From positions 17,092,736 through 17,156,735 of the forward strand of contig OU862931.1 in assembly GCA_917880885.1 (NCBI GenBank): a stretch of DNA of 64,000 nt. Reading direction: 5' to 3'. The notes beneath the pieces were generated by a model that was not told the DNA's origin, did not search any database, and worked only from the letters and a program-made list of their open reading frames with translations. Shown piece by piece: positions 10,650 to 20,447 of this stretch. The position numbers and the translations under genes are program-made. Positions within the stretch are counted from its first letter, which is position 1, and the number at the start of each line of letters is the position of its first letter. This stretch comes from Limnephilus marmoratus. Its lineage: Eukaryota > Arthropoda > Insecta > Trichoptera > Limnephilidae.

Positions 10650-11041
10650 TTTTTTACATGAATACCGCACAAGCGTACCAACTGCTCCCGCCTGAAGCCA
10701 GTGAGACTATGGCATCCCCAATTGGGGTATGTTGTGAGGCTGAAGGTAGCGAGGAAGGGAAGGAAGCAGAGAAGAGGAAGGTGGGGAAGTACCTGGCTAT
10801 TCAGATCTGGTCACCAAACACGGCTAAAGCCATTTCAAGCAACGTTTCAATTCTGAGTGGTGGTCTTACACCAGGGCGATACTGAGAGTATATTCCACTC
10901 TGGAACGTGCCGCAAATATACTATATATTATTTTAAATGAATAAATTGTGAATAACACAAATTAATCAAATACAATTTATTTGATCCCGCGACCTTCGGT
11001 GTGCGAGTCAAGAGCCTTACCACTGCACTACGCCGCGGGTC
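10650..11041 (-). mobile_element. tRNA-derived SINE family C, copy 1
   Basis: The minus strand starts with a tRNA-like head at 11041-10984, with an A-box-like GTAGTGCAGTGG, then GGCTCTTGACTCG and a B-box-like region GGTCGCGGGATC. The body follows, with GTTCCAGAGTGGAATATAC and CCCAATTGGGGATGCC, and the tail is an A-run (poly-T at 10650-10655). Related copies are at 31815-32142, 32143-32511 and 34427-34738, with a decayed one at 14430-14550. The stretch that reads as an ORF on the plus strand is SINE body. Confidence 0.75.
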
Positions 11042-11774
11042 GTCACTTCCTTCAGCCTAACAATATTCACCAAATTAGAGATGCTATAGATCCCCTGACA
11101 CCAATCAGACACAAAACTCGTCTGAAGTATCAGAAAAATACAGAAAAAACAAAAACATAATATATTTAAATTTCACAATTTTATTGGAGCCTGAATTCGA
11201 TACGTACGAAAATGAGAGATAAAATGATCTTTAAAAATCAGTGGGTGACTTTTCTCCTGACGTTTATTATCCTTTTTCGCGTCTATAAATCTTTTTACGC
11301 AAAAAACTAAAGATCACGTTGTAGGACTACATGATATTTATTATCAAAAAATCAAGAGGAACCAATAAATAACACCTAATTTGGAAAGCATCTTTCACGT
11401 TGCAAAAAATGCATCACGATTTTATAAGCAAAACGAGAATTTATCGCACATTCACGACGACGCGACGTAAGCAAAACGAAAGTAAACGAAGTTTCATGTG
11501 AGAGAGGAAGATGATATTCGCACGAAGATGAATGGGTCAATCTAAAGTGCAAAGTGTTATTAAAAATATACAATCTTTGATCATCAAAATGCTGCATTCG
11601 TTTTATGGGCATTGTAATTACGTTTCTGAGTAATCACGTTATTTATTATTGCTAATAGTTGCATCATTATTGAGTAATATAAACTGAATCATGTTCTTTA
11701 ATACGTACTGACATTCGATACAATTTTTTTAGAAACCAAAAGTAAAGGTATAATGTCATGCAATCGATTAACTA
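11042..11774. other. No recognisable gene
   Basis: The minus-strand frame at 11376-11612 has no motif that I recognise. No repeat shared with the rest of the window was noticed. Confidence 0.4.
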
Positions 11775-12300
11775 GCATGGGTGCCCGGGTTCATGGGGGT
11801 GAGGTTTGTCCGGGTTTTGGCGGCGGATATGTCTGCCCACCAGCTGCACGGCAGGTCGGTTCGGGATAGACTAGTTGAGGGAAATCTTGTGACCTCTCAG
11901 GCAGAACTCTTTTGGAACATCGCCTTGCACCGCAGTGGTAGGGATGGATTCGTACGTCCATCACTCCAGGACCCACTGACCCCCAGATTCCTACCCACCT
12001 CTCATACCTTAGGGAACTTACCCATACTACGTGACCAACTTTTTGCAATTTTTAACCCCCCCCCCACCCCCCCCCCACCCCCCCCCGGTGACCAAAAACA
12101 TATGGCCCCTGCCGCTCATTTGTACCAAGCGTGACATTTTGAAGACCCCCCCTAAACGTGTCACGTAGTATGGGTACGTTCCCTTATCTTTCCCAGAACT
12201 TCCTCTCCTTCCTTCCCTTTAAAAGACCCTTCACACAGCATCTCCAAAGATCCTAAGGGAAAATATTTTCCTCGGGGCCTCCTGTGTTTAGAAATTGGAA
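11775..12300 (+). mobile_element. SINE-like element family A, copy 3, carrying a PIF-type MITE
   Basis: In sense orientation the copy runs from GTGCCCGGGTTCATGGG to CCTCCTGTGTTTAGAAATTGG and an A-run at 12299-12307. Its far 5' end (GGGAGGCGGG) is missing, so it is 5'-truncated. A 172-bp MITE is inserted at 12012-12183 with a TTA duplication. Confidence 0.75.
12012..12183. mobile_element. PIF/Harbinger-type MITE, copy 1
   Basis: The terminal inverted repeats are GGGAACTTACCCATACTACGT and the complement of ACGTAGTATGGGTACGTTCCC, flanked by TTA on both sides (12009-12011 and 12184-12186). The interior holds a C-rich tract interrupted by A (12055-12086) and CATTTGTACCAAGCGTGACATTTTG. TWA target duplications with short TIRs are the mark of PIF/Harbinger MITEs. 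Copies at 14244-14351 and 26478-26635 share the interior. Confidence 0.85.
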
Positions 12301-13479
12301 AAAAAAATTCACTTTTGTAGATGTAAAATTTACCCAGAAAACGCAAAAACCGGACGTACAAATACTTAGATTATTACCAAAAAAATCAGATTTGAAAAAT
12401 AAGCATATTTCACAAAATTTATTCTTTTTCGTTTTTTCTTTAAGTTATGTCAAATGAATACTTATAGTTACCAAGCAACGCCTCGCTTTTTGTCTGGACA
12501 ATAAACGTGTAATAAATAATTTCATAACGCCAGAGCTTACCAATATATACAGCCTATATTACTCGCAAATAATGTAACTTTCTATTAGCGAAAGAATTTT
12601 TAGAGTCCATTCAGTATTTTTTGCGTGAAATAATAACAAACATACATCCATACAAACTTTCGCCTTTATAATATTAATAGGATTTGTACAGCGCCCTTGT
12701 GGTGATTTTTCACAAAAACTACACAACACAAATCATCCAAATATTATGATTATTTAAGAACATTGGATAAGAAAATTTGAACAGAACCAATTTCGTCTTC
12801 ATCAAACAAACAAAGAGATTATTAATTCAACACGTGTGGAACCGAGTAAGAAACCAGAAAGGCTCCCAAGACAGAATACAATGTCTGCAAATCCGTATAA
12901 TGTTAGGTTAACGTGTAATTAAAATAATGAAGACCAGTGAAAATGTAGGTAAGACCCATTATTAAGCACAAACTCAAAGAGAAGGAGACAGGGTTGTGTA
13001 CATAAGTAAAACGAAGCACGCTTAATGATAATTATAACAGGGAAACGCTTTCAGGCTCATAATTTTACCCTCGGAAGGAACGCGTAGAGAATGATCTATT
13101 AATAATGCATTTACGAATAGCAGCTTCTCTCGTTACGCAGTCCAAACACGTGCCATCAGGAAGTGTCCATTAGGGGGGTAAGTATTTGGTATCAGGCCAC
13201 GGTGCAGATTGTGCAAGTCTACAATTGTACAAACGCGAGGGAGCGGGTAATCAGCTAATTAGGGGTGAATGCCCTGCAGAGAAGATGAACAAGATTTTGC
13301 CAGTTCAATGATCACAAACAATAATTATAATTGAATATAAGAGTACTTAACCATTAGGACTCGAATTACTTATCACTTTTAAGAAGTTGTTAAAATGTGA
13401 TATCAGAAGTCACTTCTATAATTTCTTAGTGGAACTCTACTTAACCAACTACCACTTTTATATAGAATTATTACAAAGA
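12301..13479. other. Mostly featureless; RTE-type 3' tail at 12460-12675
   Basis: Bases 12460-12675 look like the 3' end of an RTE-type LINE or its SINE, with AAACTTTCGCCTTTATAATA just before the end, a tail that I recall from many moth genomes. The rest shows no gene, RNA or element end. Confidence 0.5.
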
Positions 13480-13713
13480 ATTTTTGAAGTGAAAACTTCT
13501 TTAGCACCGTTGCGATTTGAAACTCGATGAAACGAAAAAGTGACACTAAAAAGAGACAAACACTTATATCTATAGGATTTTGCCTGCGAGAGTATGATAT
13601 AGTATAATATAATCGGTCTCCTCTTTGTGTGGTGCTTCCAAGCTTCACCACTCTTGTCTTCTTTAGTTTTCTGAAGGTTTCACCTTTACTGCGTGTGAAG
13701 TGCACACTTGTAT
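13480..13713 (+). repeat. Dispersed repeat family B, uninterrupted copy
   Basis: This is the most complete copy of the family: GAAGTGAAAACTTC at the left, AGCACCGTTGYGATTTGAAA, TTTTGCCTGCGAGAGTATG, GTGTGGTGCTTCCAAGC and the end TTCACCTTTACTGCGTGTG. It has no coding frame or tRNA-like head, so its class is unknown. Confidence 0.75.
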
Positions 13714-14099
13714 TTTTACATAATTTATGAATGACCCAAAAAAAATATAATTATATAGTTAAAAGAGTTCAATCGTGGTTCAGTTATAATAATTATTTTA
13801 TAACATTTTAGCAACTATCACTGCTTTAATTTTGTAGTAAAACTCTACTTTACCAACTTTCAATGTATATTTTAATAACTGACTGATTTCATGTAAGAGT
13901 AACATCGCAGGATACAAACTGGGGGAATCAACATTATTTAACGCCTACAATGGTTTTACTCGGCCGAAAAGAGCTAAAAGATAAATTCCATTATGAAAAA
14001 TTGTCGATTAAAACTGAATCACCTGTTCATATGAAGAGGATACTTTGTGATGTGACATTATTAATTCAAAATAAAACAATAATTTTGTAAACACCACTT

Positions 14100-14176
14100 T
14101 TATTTTTTATACTTTATGCCGACCGGGTTACGCTACAACCGTAGCTTCATCAGGGCAGTATGCCCTGATGAAGTGG
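14100..14176 (-). ncRNA. Degenerate hammerhead ribozyme motif
   Basis: On the minus strand the core CTGATGA (14153-14147) is followed by a 5-bp stem II GCTAC/GTAGC and a CCGGTCGG end like the locus at 17.1 kb. However, the invariant GAAA is GTAA, so the motif should be inactive. A second partial core, CCCTGATGAAGTGG, follows on the plus strand at 14163-14176, the start of a broken head-to-head partner. Confidence 0.6.
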
Positions 14177-14243
14177 AAAACATTGAAAAGTGGAAAAAAT
14201 ATTATCAAGATAAAACTTATGTCAAAATTTAGATTTTTAGTTA

Positions 14244-14351
14244 GACTACGTGATAGAAACCAAAGCCCCCCGCCCCTCATTGTGACCAAGCGTGGAATTT
14301 TGAAGATCCCCCTCCCCCCCTGACCGGGTCACGTAGTATGGGTACGTTACC
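14244..14351. mobile_element. PIF/Harbinger-type MITE, copy 2, left-truncated
   Basis: The interior (TTGTGACCAAGCGTGGAATTTTG, then a C-rich tract) and right end (ACGTAGTATGGGTACG) match the copies at 12.0 and 26.5 kb. TTA follows at 14352-14354. The outer 13 bases of the left terminal repeat are missing. Confidence 0.75.
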
Positions 14352-14429
14352 TTACGATGTTGATGCTAATGGGAAAGGAAAATAACTAGGGAAGTGGCAT
14401 GATATGGGAAGGGTGGTGGAAGGCTATTG

Positions 14430-14550
14430 AAATCTATTCATTAAAGAAGGTCAAAGCCATTTCAGGCAACCAACGTTCCGATTCTTACTGTGTTATTTTA
14501 CCAAGACGATACTGTTTGTATCTACTACTCTGTAAGACACAGCAAATCAC
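14430..14550 (-). repeat. Decayed fragment of SINE family C
   Basis: CAAAGCCATTTCAGGCAACC and the following bases through CTACTCTGTAAGACACAGC align with the body of the family C SINE at 10.8 kb, with many substitutions. No head or tail remains. Confidence 0.5.
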
Positions 14551-14559
14551 TAAGTATAA

Positions 14560-15896
14560 GGGCAGCAAGGGATGTTATGGTCAAAAAAGGCCCGCAGCTG
14601 GTAAAGGGATAAATTAAACTGGGGTATTAAGAGGAATTTGCTCGCGTTTTTAGTGGATTAGTAAATTAACAAGAGGCTGAATCGTTTGCAAAGAGCTTCT
14701 CATTTTCATTTACTAAGAATTTAAGATTTTGGTTGAGAAAGTGATAAGCTCATGAAGCTCACCCCCTCTCAACCAAAATGAAGAACACGTGAGAAAATAA
14801 TATAAAATATGTGAATACGAAAATATAAACAGTTCAAAGGTCTGCAAAGAGAATACATTAATATAGAATCGACTGAATAAAACTGCTTCACTAGGGCACT
14901 CTCAGAAATACTGAAAGAAATACAATAAAACCTTCTAAGAGATACGGAGAACAAACTGAGTTCAAATAAAATATTCACAGAGTCTGCATAGTAAATATTC
15001 TGAGAGGAGTCGTTAAAATCATGCGTGTAAAAGGCGATCCATTTTCAGAAAGACATAAAATTTAGGTTGAAAACAAATAACGCGAAAACTAACGCATCAA
15101 AACAAACTGGAAAAACTGTTCACTAATAGGAAATCCCGACGGATTGAAGTTTTTTTACAAGCTTCATAAATTATGGTTTCTCATAAAAATACATAATTTA
15201 AAAAAAATGGTCGATTAAAATTTTGGTTTACTCGCACTCATAGAATAAAGAAGGAAGCTTGTGGGCGGGCGTGTTACGTGATCCAAATATTTGTCTAATC
15301 GAGGCTTAAATTTAAAATACAAAACTATATTTACAAATTTAGTCAAATGGTATGGAGATCTACGATGTAAGTGAGACAAATTGCTGGGCAATTGGGCTAA
15401 ATAAAAAACATTTGTTTGCATTCAAATTTGTATGGAAGGGCAGAATCTAGAAAATTTGTAGGTGATTCTCGTGTAAATCAATTGCTTTCATACGTTTTTA
15501 CGAATAGAAGCGGTTGATTTAAATAAATTTAAATAAATATTTGTATAAATATAAATCCAAACGAATAAAGCCAGAGACATACAACATGCGTGTAGGAACA
15601 CAGTGCCTCACTGAAAAACAGGCTGGCTCAAAGGCACATGAACAGTTTTCCCCAAAATTGTTCAATTCCTTTCCCAAAAAGGAACTCCAATGAAAAATAT
15701 TATGGCTTTAAAAAAATATGTTCAAATAGACCAATAAACGCTGATTCTGAATATACAAGTTTTATTTAATAATATTAAACGCAGAGTTTTTAAAAAATTA
15801 TTAAAAAGTCCATTTTTAATCGGGTCGTAAAAACACGCGGTAAAGTTGGCATTATTGAAGTTTTAGTGGTGAGGTCACTGTTCGACGTGTCAAATA
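14560..15896. other. No gene; one hairpin at 14728-14780
   Basis: The only structure noticed is ATTTTGGTTGAGA at 14728 pairing with TCTCAACCAAAAT ending at 14780 (13-bp perfect stem, 27-base loop). The open frames in the region are short and motif-free. Confidence 0.45.
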
Positions 15897-16256
15897 AATA
15901 AACCAAAATTTTAACAAAACAAAAAAACGACTTCAAAAAATGCACTAAAAAGTAAAAAAATAATTTCGTATTCTTCTACAACTTTATAATCAACTTACCT
16001 TTTCTACTCATCAATATGTAGGTACGATTGTTATTTTTGGAGTCGGTGTCGGCGGGAGAGGAGCTGTCAAGTGAACACGCCGGGCCGCGGGTACATTGGT
16101 TGACACCGAGTCCAAAAATAACAATCGTACCTACATATTGATGAGTAGAAAAGGTAAGTTGATTATAAAGTTGTAGAAGAATACGAAATTATTTTTTTAC
16201 CTTTTAGTGCATTTTTTGAAGTCGTTTTTTTGTTTTGTTAAAATTTTGGTTTATTT
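15897..16256. repeat. Palindromic repeat, about 154-bp arms
   Basis: The arms at 15897-16050 and 16102-16256 are near-perfect reverse complements, including AATAACAATCGTACCTACAT and GGAGTCGGTGTC. The centre is a 51-base GC-rich segment. A shorter copy with the same centre in the opposite orientation lies at 20133-20447. The left arm ends and the right arm begins beside the longer repeat at 16260-16700. Confidence 0.85.
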
Positions 16257-16705
16257 TTTGATTTTTAGTGAATCTGAAGTACACTAACTAATTCGATTAA
16301 GATTCGGCCGAGTATCGTAAATTTGTTCTTCAGAATTGGAGAGTTCCGTTACTTTGTCATGGATCCCATAATCAAAACCTAACCAAACTCTCATCAAACT
16401 ACCCTTGAAGTACATCCTTTCCAATAAAAAAAGAATCATCGAAATCGGTTAGCGTGATATTGAGTTATTCGTCCATTTGTCGCGCACATACTTGATGCAA
16501 ATTTAAGACTTATATGATTTTCTCATGAATGCCATTGTCAGAACTGGACCAAATTAAAATGGGACCACACGGGAAGCACCAGCTTTCAAATAAAAAAGAA
16601 TAATCAATATCGGTTCACCCAGTCGAAAGTTCTTAGGTACCAAACATAAAAAAAAAAAAATACAGTCGAATTGAGAACCTTCTCCTTTTCGAAGTCGTTT
16701 AAAAA
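16257..16705. repeat. Dispersed repeat resembling a common lepidopteran family
   Basis: Contains AATCGGTTCACCCAGTCG and GAATTGAGAACCTTCTCC followed by CGAAGTCG. I recall this order of motifs from many moth and butterfly repeats. It has no coding capacity. It directly follows the palindrome at 15.9-16.26 kb and may be part of the same element. Confidence 0.55.
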
Positions 16706-17040
16706 AATGGACTGGAGATCTTTATTCCATCGATATATGCCAAAACCTGAATTCATACAAAAATTAATTTGTGTTATTTTAAAATTAATTATTTTACAGT
16801 GCACTTGTCACTGTTCACATTTTATGGTAAGTATAAAAAAAAATGTCAAAAAAAAAAAAAACATTTCTTTGTGATGGTGACCGGACAACTCAACACCTCC
16901 TTTGAAAGTCATTAAAAGTGACGAATAAAGTATTATAATACATCAATATAATATAATTATATTAAAAAAAATAATTAAATAATATAATGAAATAATTTTA
17001 CTTTGTATAAACCACTTATTTGATGTGCAAATCCGACCGG

Positions 17041-17074
17041 TTTCGGAACAAACGTTCCTTCGTCAGGGAAAGCT
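17041..17074 (-). ncRNA. Hammerhead ribozyme motif, minus strand
   Basis: On the minus strand: CTGACGA (17066-17060), stem II GGAAC-GTTT-GTTCC, GAA, self-complementary ACCGGT and cleavage base C, followed by GGAT (extending left to about 17032). Stem I is short (CC with GG plus U-A). It mirrors the plus-strand motif at 17093-17126 and differs only at the variable core position 7. Confidence 0.75.
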
Positions 17075-17086
17075 TATAAGTATAAG

Positions 17087-17130
17087 CTTTCCCTGATGAA
17101 GGAACGTTTGTTCCGAAACCGGTCGGATTT
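17087..17130 (+). ncRNA. Hammerhead ribozyme motif, plus strand
   Basis: Core CTGATGA at 17093-17099, stem II GGAAC/GTTCC with a GTTT loop (17101-17114), GAA at 17115-17117, ACCGGT at 17118-17123 and cleavage base C at 17124, followed by GGATTTG. All invariant residues are canonical. The self-complementary stem III suggests cleavage as a dimer (double hammerhead), as in newt satellite RNA and PLE hammerheads. Confidence 0.8.
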
Positions 17131-17349
17131 GCACATCAAATAAGTGGTTTATACAAAGTAAAATTATTTCATTATTCTATAATGGATAACCACAAAGTAA
17201 TAGCTACATTCAAAAATATAATAATTAAATAGTTTACGTCTAGTTAGGTTAGGTTACGGGCTGTTTTTCTTTTTTTTCATAGCTTTCAATGACTTTTTAA
17301 AGAGGTGTTGAGTTGAGCTGATTCTGAATTATCACGGAACCATTTGTGA

Positions 17350-17748
17350 TACCTTCCTATATTATATCTACGAATATATGATACATGATATATTATCAAT
17401 TCAACGATACTTCAAAAGATATGTAGGCACTCTGTTAATAAAAAAATAAAAATAAAATAAGGGAAGAGAGTAAAAAAGATCCGATTTGCTAGACTAAGTC
17501 GGCCTTAAACAATAAATAAAATCTAGGGTGGAAAACAACATAAAGGTTAAGTAAATAATAGAGTCGATGTATTTTAAGGTAAAGACGTTCACGTGTAAAG
17601 TAGAATGGAATACGTCGCGTGTGGAAGCCCTTTTTAAAAGAAGCTTTAAAAAGGGAAAACCTACACGTAAAATAAATAAGTATATATTCGATTTCTCTTC
17701 ATGGTTACTTAAAGTTCAATTAAATAGATAAACAAGTAGACTTAGAAT
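17350..17748. other. No recognisable gene
   Basis: A short inverted match (CTTTTTAAAAG, AAGCTTTAAAAAGGG) lies at about 17629-17658. No gene or element end was recognised. Confidence 0.45.
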
Positions 17749-18614
17749 AGGCCACTTGCATCACATTTTTTTAAATTTTTTTCCGGTTTAGGCAAATATT
17801 CTAAGACATTCTGCATTTTTTATTTTTTTTAATCAAATTTTTGAAACCCTGGGGATTTTTTGAAAATTTCAATCCGATAAATCAGACCATTTTTTATAAA
17901 CCGGAAAGACGGGACATAATTTTATAGGTGTGAAAAAACGATAATTACATAGCCGAAAATCATTTAAAAAAAAATAACGTTTTCCACACGAATTGCACAG
18001 GAGAATAACGAGGCATACCAAAAATATTACATCTCATAAATATTTTTTTTCCTTGATCCATCTTATTGACCATAAATCATTATAATGAACAGCGTTTATA
18101 TTACTAAATTCAATGTAATATACTTGTACTTGTAAATTATAATAATAATAAGAATATTATAAAATTTAATTTTGTTAAAATCAGCACCATAATCATTATA
18201 CCTCTAAAACACGTACCGACATCATCTGCACGTTCTGAAGAGAACCCCGTAGATCATTAAAAGTACGGGGTTCTCTTCAGAGCATCTGTCAAAAAGTGAA
18301 ACCAAATGATAAGTTCGCAGAGAACAAACAATAAATCTAGTGAACGAATTCAAAAATTCGCCTGAAATCAAAGTGATGCCATATTAAAAAATAAATCAGT
18401 GTGGAATTTAAAAAAAATAATAGGAACATTTTCGGAGACGGGACATTTTCATGTAGTGACGTCACGAGCCTAAATAATGGATTTATTTATTTAAAAATAA
18501 CAAAAACTGTACATTTCTAAACAATTTTACTAACTTTTTCTTAATCTTAGTAAAAAGATCTATCCACATGATTTTTTCCAAGGCGTTATGAAATCCATGC
18601 AAGTGGCCTATTTA
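17749..18614. mobile_element. 866-bp element with terminal inverted repeats
   Basis: AATAGGCCACTTGCAT at the left pairs with ATGCAAGTGGCCTATTT at 18598-18614. The left 455 bases match the truncated copy at 3558-4030. A perfect 17-bp hairpin lies at 18236-18281. No transposase is encoded and I saw no clear target duplication, so the superfamily is open. Confidence 0.65.
18236..18281. repeat. Perfect hairpin, 17-bp stem
   Basis: CTGAAGAGAACCCCGTA pairs fully with TACGGGGTTCTCTTCAG around a 12-base loop. It lies inside the 866-bp TIR element and is GC-richer than its surroundings. It could be a foldback scar or a small structured RNA; nothing distinguishes these. Confidence 0.8.
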
Positions 18615-18623
18615 ACAGAGTAA

Positions 18624-19573
18624 AAGGCGTAATTCGCACGAGACTTTAAAAAACGTTGCGTTAAAACTCGACGTTGGCGCTTTTATAACGTTCTCAATAT
18701 CATTGTTCATACGAACGCTTAAAAATCACTCTTGTTTCGTTTCTCGATTCAGTAAGACGTGAAAATGGTTTCTGTAAAATTAATAGCAATAGCGATTAGT
18801 GTTGCTAGAAGACGAAAAAGAAAACAAAAGGCATTCTGGTTCATCCTCTGAATGAACTGAGATACTCAAAAGGGCAGTTTGTGACACTGTACGAAGAATT
18901 GAGGCAATACCCCGATAATTTTTTTAGTTATTTTCGAATGTCTATTACAACATTTGACGAAAGTGGGGCCTCGATAACACTTCAATTGTTTTGATGCGTT
19001 TGGCGATACCACCTGTACAACGACTAGCTGTTACACTGAGTTAAATAAAACAATAATTACAAAATTACAAAACAATTTAAATTTATTAAAAACTTATGTA
19101 GTAAATTTAACAATCATCTGGAGATAAGTAAAATTCTTCTGGTGAACTTATATTGGTCAAATGGGCTCTGAACAGTTATTGGTCAGTGTTGGATGGATAT
19201 GGAAAAATATTTGGGTTGAAAGTGGTAAAAAAAGCTTTGTGCGGAGTGTGGCCTAGAACTTGGTGCAGTTGAATTGGCGGGGCGATATCGACAATTATCT
19301 AGAATCCTAATTACTTTAGATCGATGTACAGGATTAATGAATGAAGATAGACGCACCTGCGCTGTTTTACCGCTCGTGTGAATAATAATACGAAGATTCA
19401 TATGATCTATTTCCTTTAACGCCCAACGCCCAGCGCTCAAAATGCAACACTGCTCGATAAAAAAGCGTCGCGTTTTAAAAGCGCTGACGTATGAACATAA
19501 ACTTGGAAATGCATTTGTTCTATTTGAACGCTTTTTTAACGGACGTTAAAAAAGCTCCCGTGAGAATGAGGCC
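18624..19573 (+). mobile_element. PIF/Harbinger transposon, internally deleted
   Basis: The inverted ends share GGCNTNATTCNCACG and are flanked by TAA (18621-18623 and 19574-19576). Both ends continue into related TTTTTTAACG sequence. Inside, a transposase N-terminal fragment is recognisable at 18765-18965. The total length of about 950 bases is far short of an autonomous Harbinger (around 3 kb), so this is a deletion derivative. The right half holds an open minus-strand frame at 19183-19440 without a recognised motif. Confidence 0.7.
18765..18965 (+). pseudogene. Harbinger transposase N-terminal fragment
   Basis: From ATG 18765 a lysine/arginine-rich stretch (VARRRKRKQKAFW) runs to a frameshift near 18840. 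The next frame reads VHPLNELRYSKGQF and NFFSYFRMSITTFDE. This order (basic run, W-V-H-P, G-x-F, Y-F-R-M-S) is the conserved N-terminus of HARBI1-like transposases. The DDE catalytic region is missing. Frameshift and deletion make it non-functional. Confidence 0.8.
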
Positions 19574-19576
19574 TAA

Positions 19577-20132
19577 GACATTGAAAACTAGTAGTTTTGA
19601 GTTTTTAAAAATCTTTTATAAATTCTCTTTTCATACCGAACAGTTTTGCCCGTCGACCAAGTAATAAGTCTAGTATTGTCGATGGTCCTGCCATATTTCA
19701 TCGTCCAATAGACCACGTTGGAAATGGTATTGGAATTTAAGTCGAAATTTTATAAGGGAAAATCTGCTTAACCATACCTAACATTGGTTTCATTTTTCAT
19801 TTATATTGGAATCCAGAAGTTAACAACACAAAAATTAAAATGTGCACCTCCATGAAACCAAAATCTCCGACCGCATTTTGAAAAAAAAAAACAATTTGAA
19901 ATTTTGTGAATTTTTAATAAATTATTTTTACATGAAACGACATAAAGGAGAGTAGATAATAACGTTTGAATTTGTCTAATAACAAACGTGTGTGTGTCTT
20001 TCTTTTTTTGTTATCAAAACTTTAGTTAAAAAAAAACATAAGATGAGCCATTACTAAAACTTTTCACGTTTGCATTAAAAATTTTAATATTCCAAATATT
20101 ATGTTTATTTCTTATAATAACACATGAAATAC
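19577..20132. other. No recognisable gene
   Basis: AT-rich, with no motif-bearing frame or repeat that I could link to other parts of the window. Confidence 0.45.
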
Positions 20133-20447
20133 TCTTTTTCTACTCATCAATATGTTGGTATGATTGTTATTTTTGGAGTCGGTGTCAGCAAAGGTACCCG
20201 GCCCGGCGTGTTCACTTGACAGCTCCCCTCACGCCGCGGCCCCGCTCTCACCTCTCGCCTCATCAAGTCGCTCGTGCGACACAAGCACATCTCACCTATA
20301 ACTATGTATGTAGTTACAAACCTACCTTGACTGACACCGACTCCAAAAATAACAATCGTACCTACATATTGATGAGTAGAAAAAGTAAGTTGATTATGAA
20401 GTTGTAGAAGAATACGAAATTATTTTTTTACTTTTTAGTGCATTTTT
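20133..20447. repeat. Palindromic repeat, second copy, inverted centre
   Basis: Arms of about 54 bp (20133-20187 and 20332-20386) match the arm ends of the repeat at 15.9 kb. The right side continues to CTTTTTAGTGCATTTTTT without a left partner. The GC-rich centre (about 145 bases, with GTGTTCACTTGACAGCTCC) is the reverse complement of the 16.05 kb centre and longer. Confidence 0.8.

Larger units (their letters stand above)
16982..17219. mobile_element. Head-to-head PLE terminal repeats (238-bp insertion)
   Basis: The insertion is essentially one palindrome with about 96-bp arms (16984-17079 and 17080-17176) plus a short right flank. It is bordered by a perfect 12-base direct repeat AATAATTAAATA at 16970-16981 and 17220-17231, which I read as the target-site duplication. 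Each arm contains a complete hammerhead core and the two arms differ there by one base. No protein is encoded. The arrangement fits inverted terminal repeats of a PLE without its body. Confidence 0.75.
16875..17342. mobile_element. MITE with about 7-8 bp target duplication, interrupted by a hammerhead palindrome
   Basis: The ends TGGTGACCGGACAACTCA and the complement of TGAGTTGAGC...GGAACCA pair imperfectly. TTTGTGA flanks both ends (16868-16874 and 17343-17349). A second copy, without the insertion, is at 53321-53520. The interior includes TTAGGTTAGG. The superfamily is not clear, although a 7-8 bp duplication would allow hAT. Confidence 0.65.

Noticed and set aside
10984..11041. Possible tRNA gene on the minus strand
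   Set aside because: A and B boxes are present but the same head recurs at 32.5 and 34.7 kb attached to one repeat body.
17245..17262. TTAGG-like units as an interstitial telomere
   Set aside because: Only two units, inside a MITE, with the same sequence in the sister copy at 53.4 kb.
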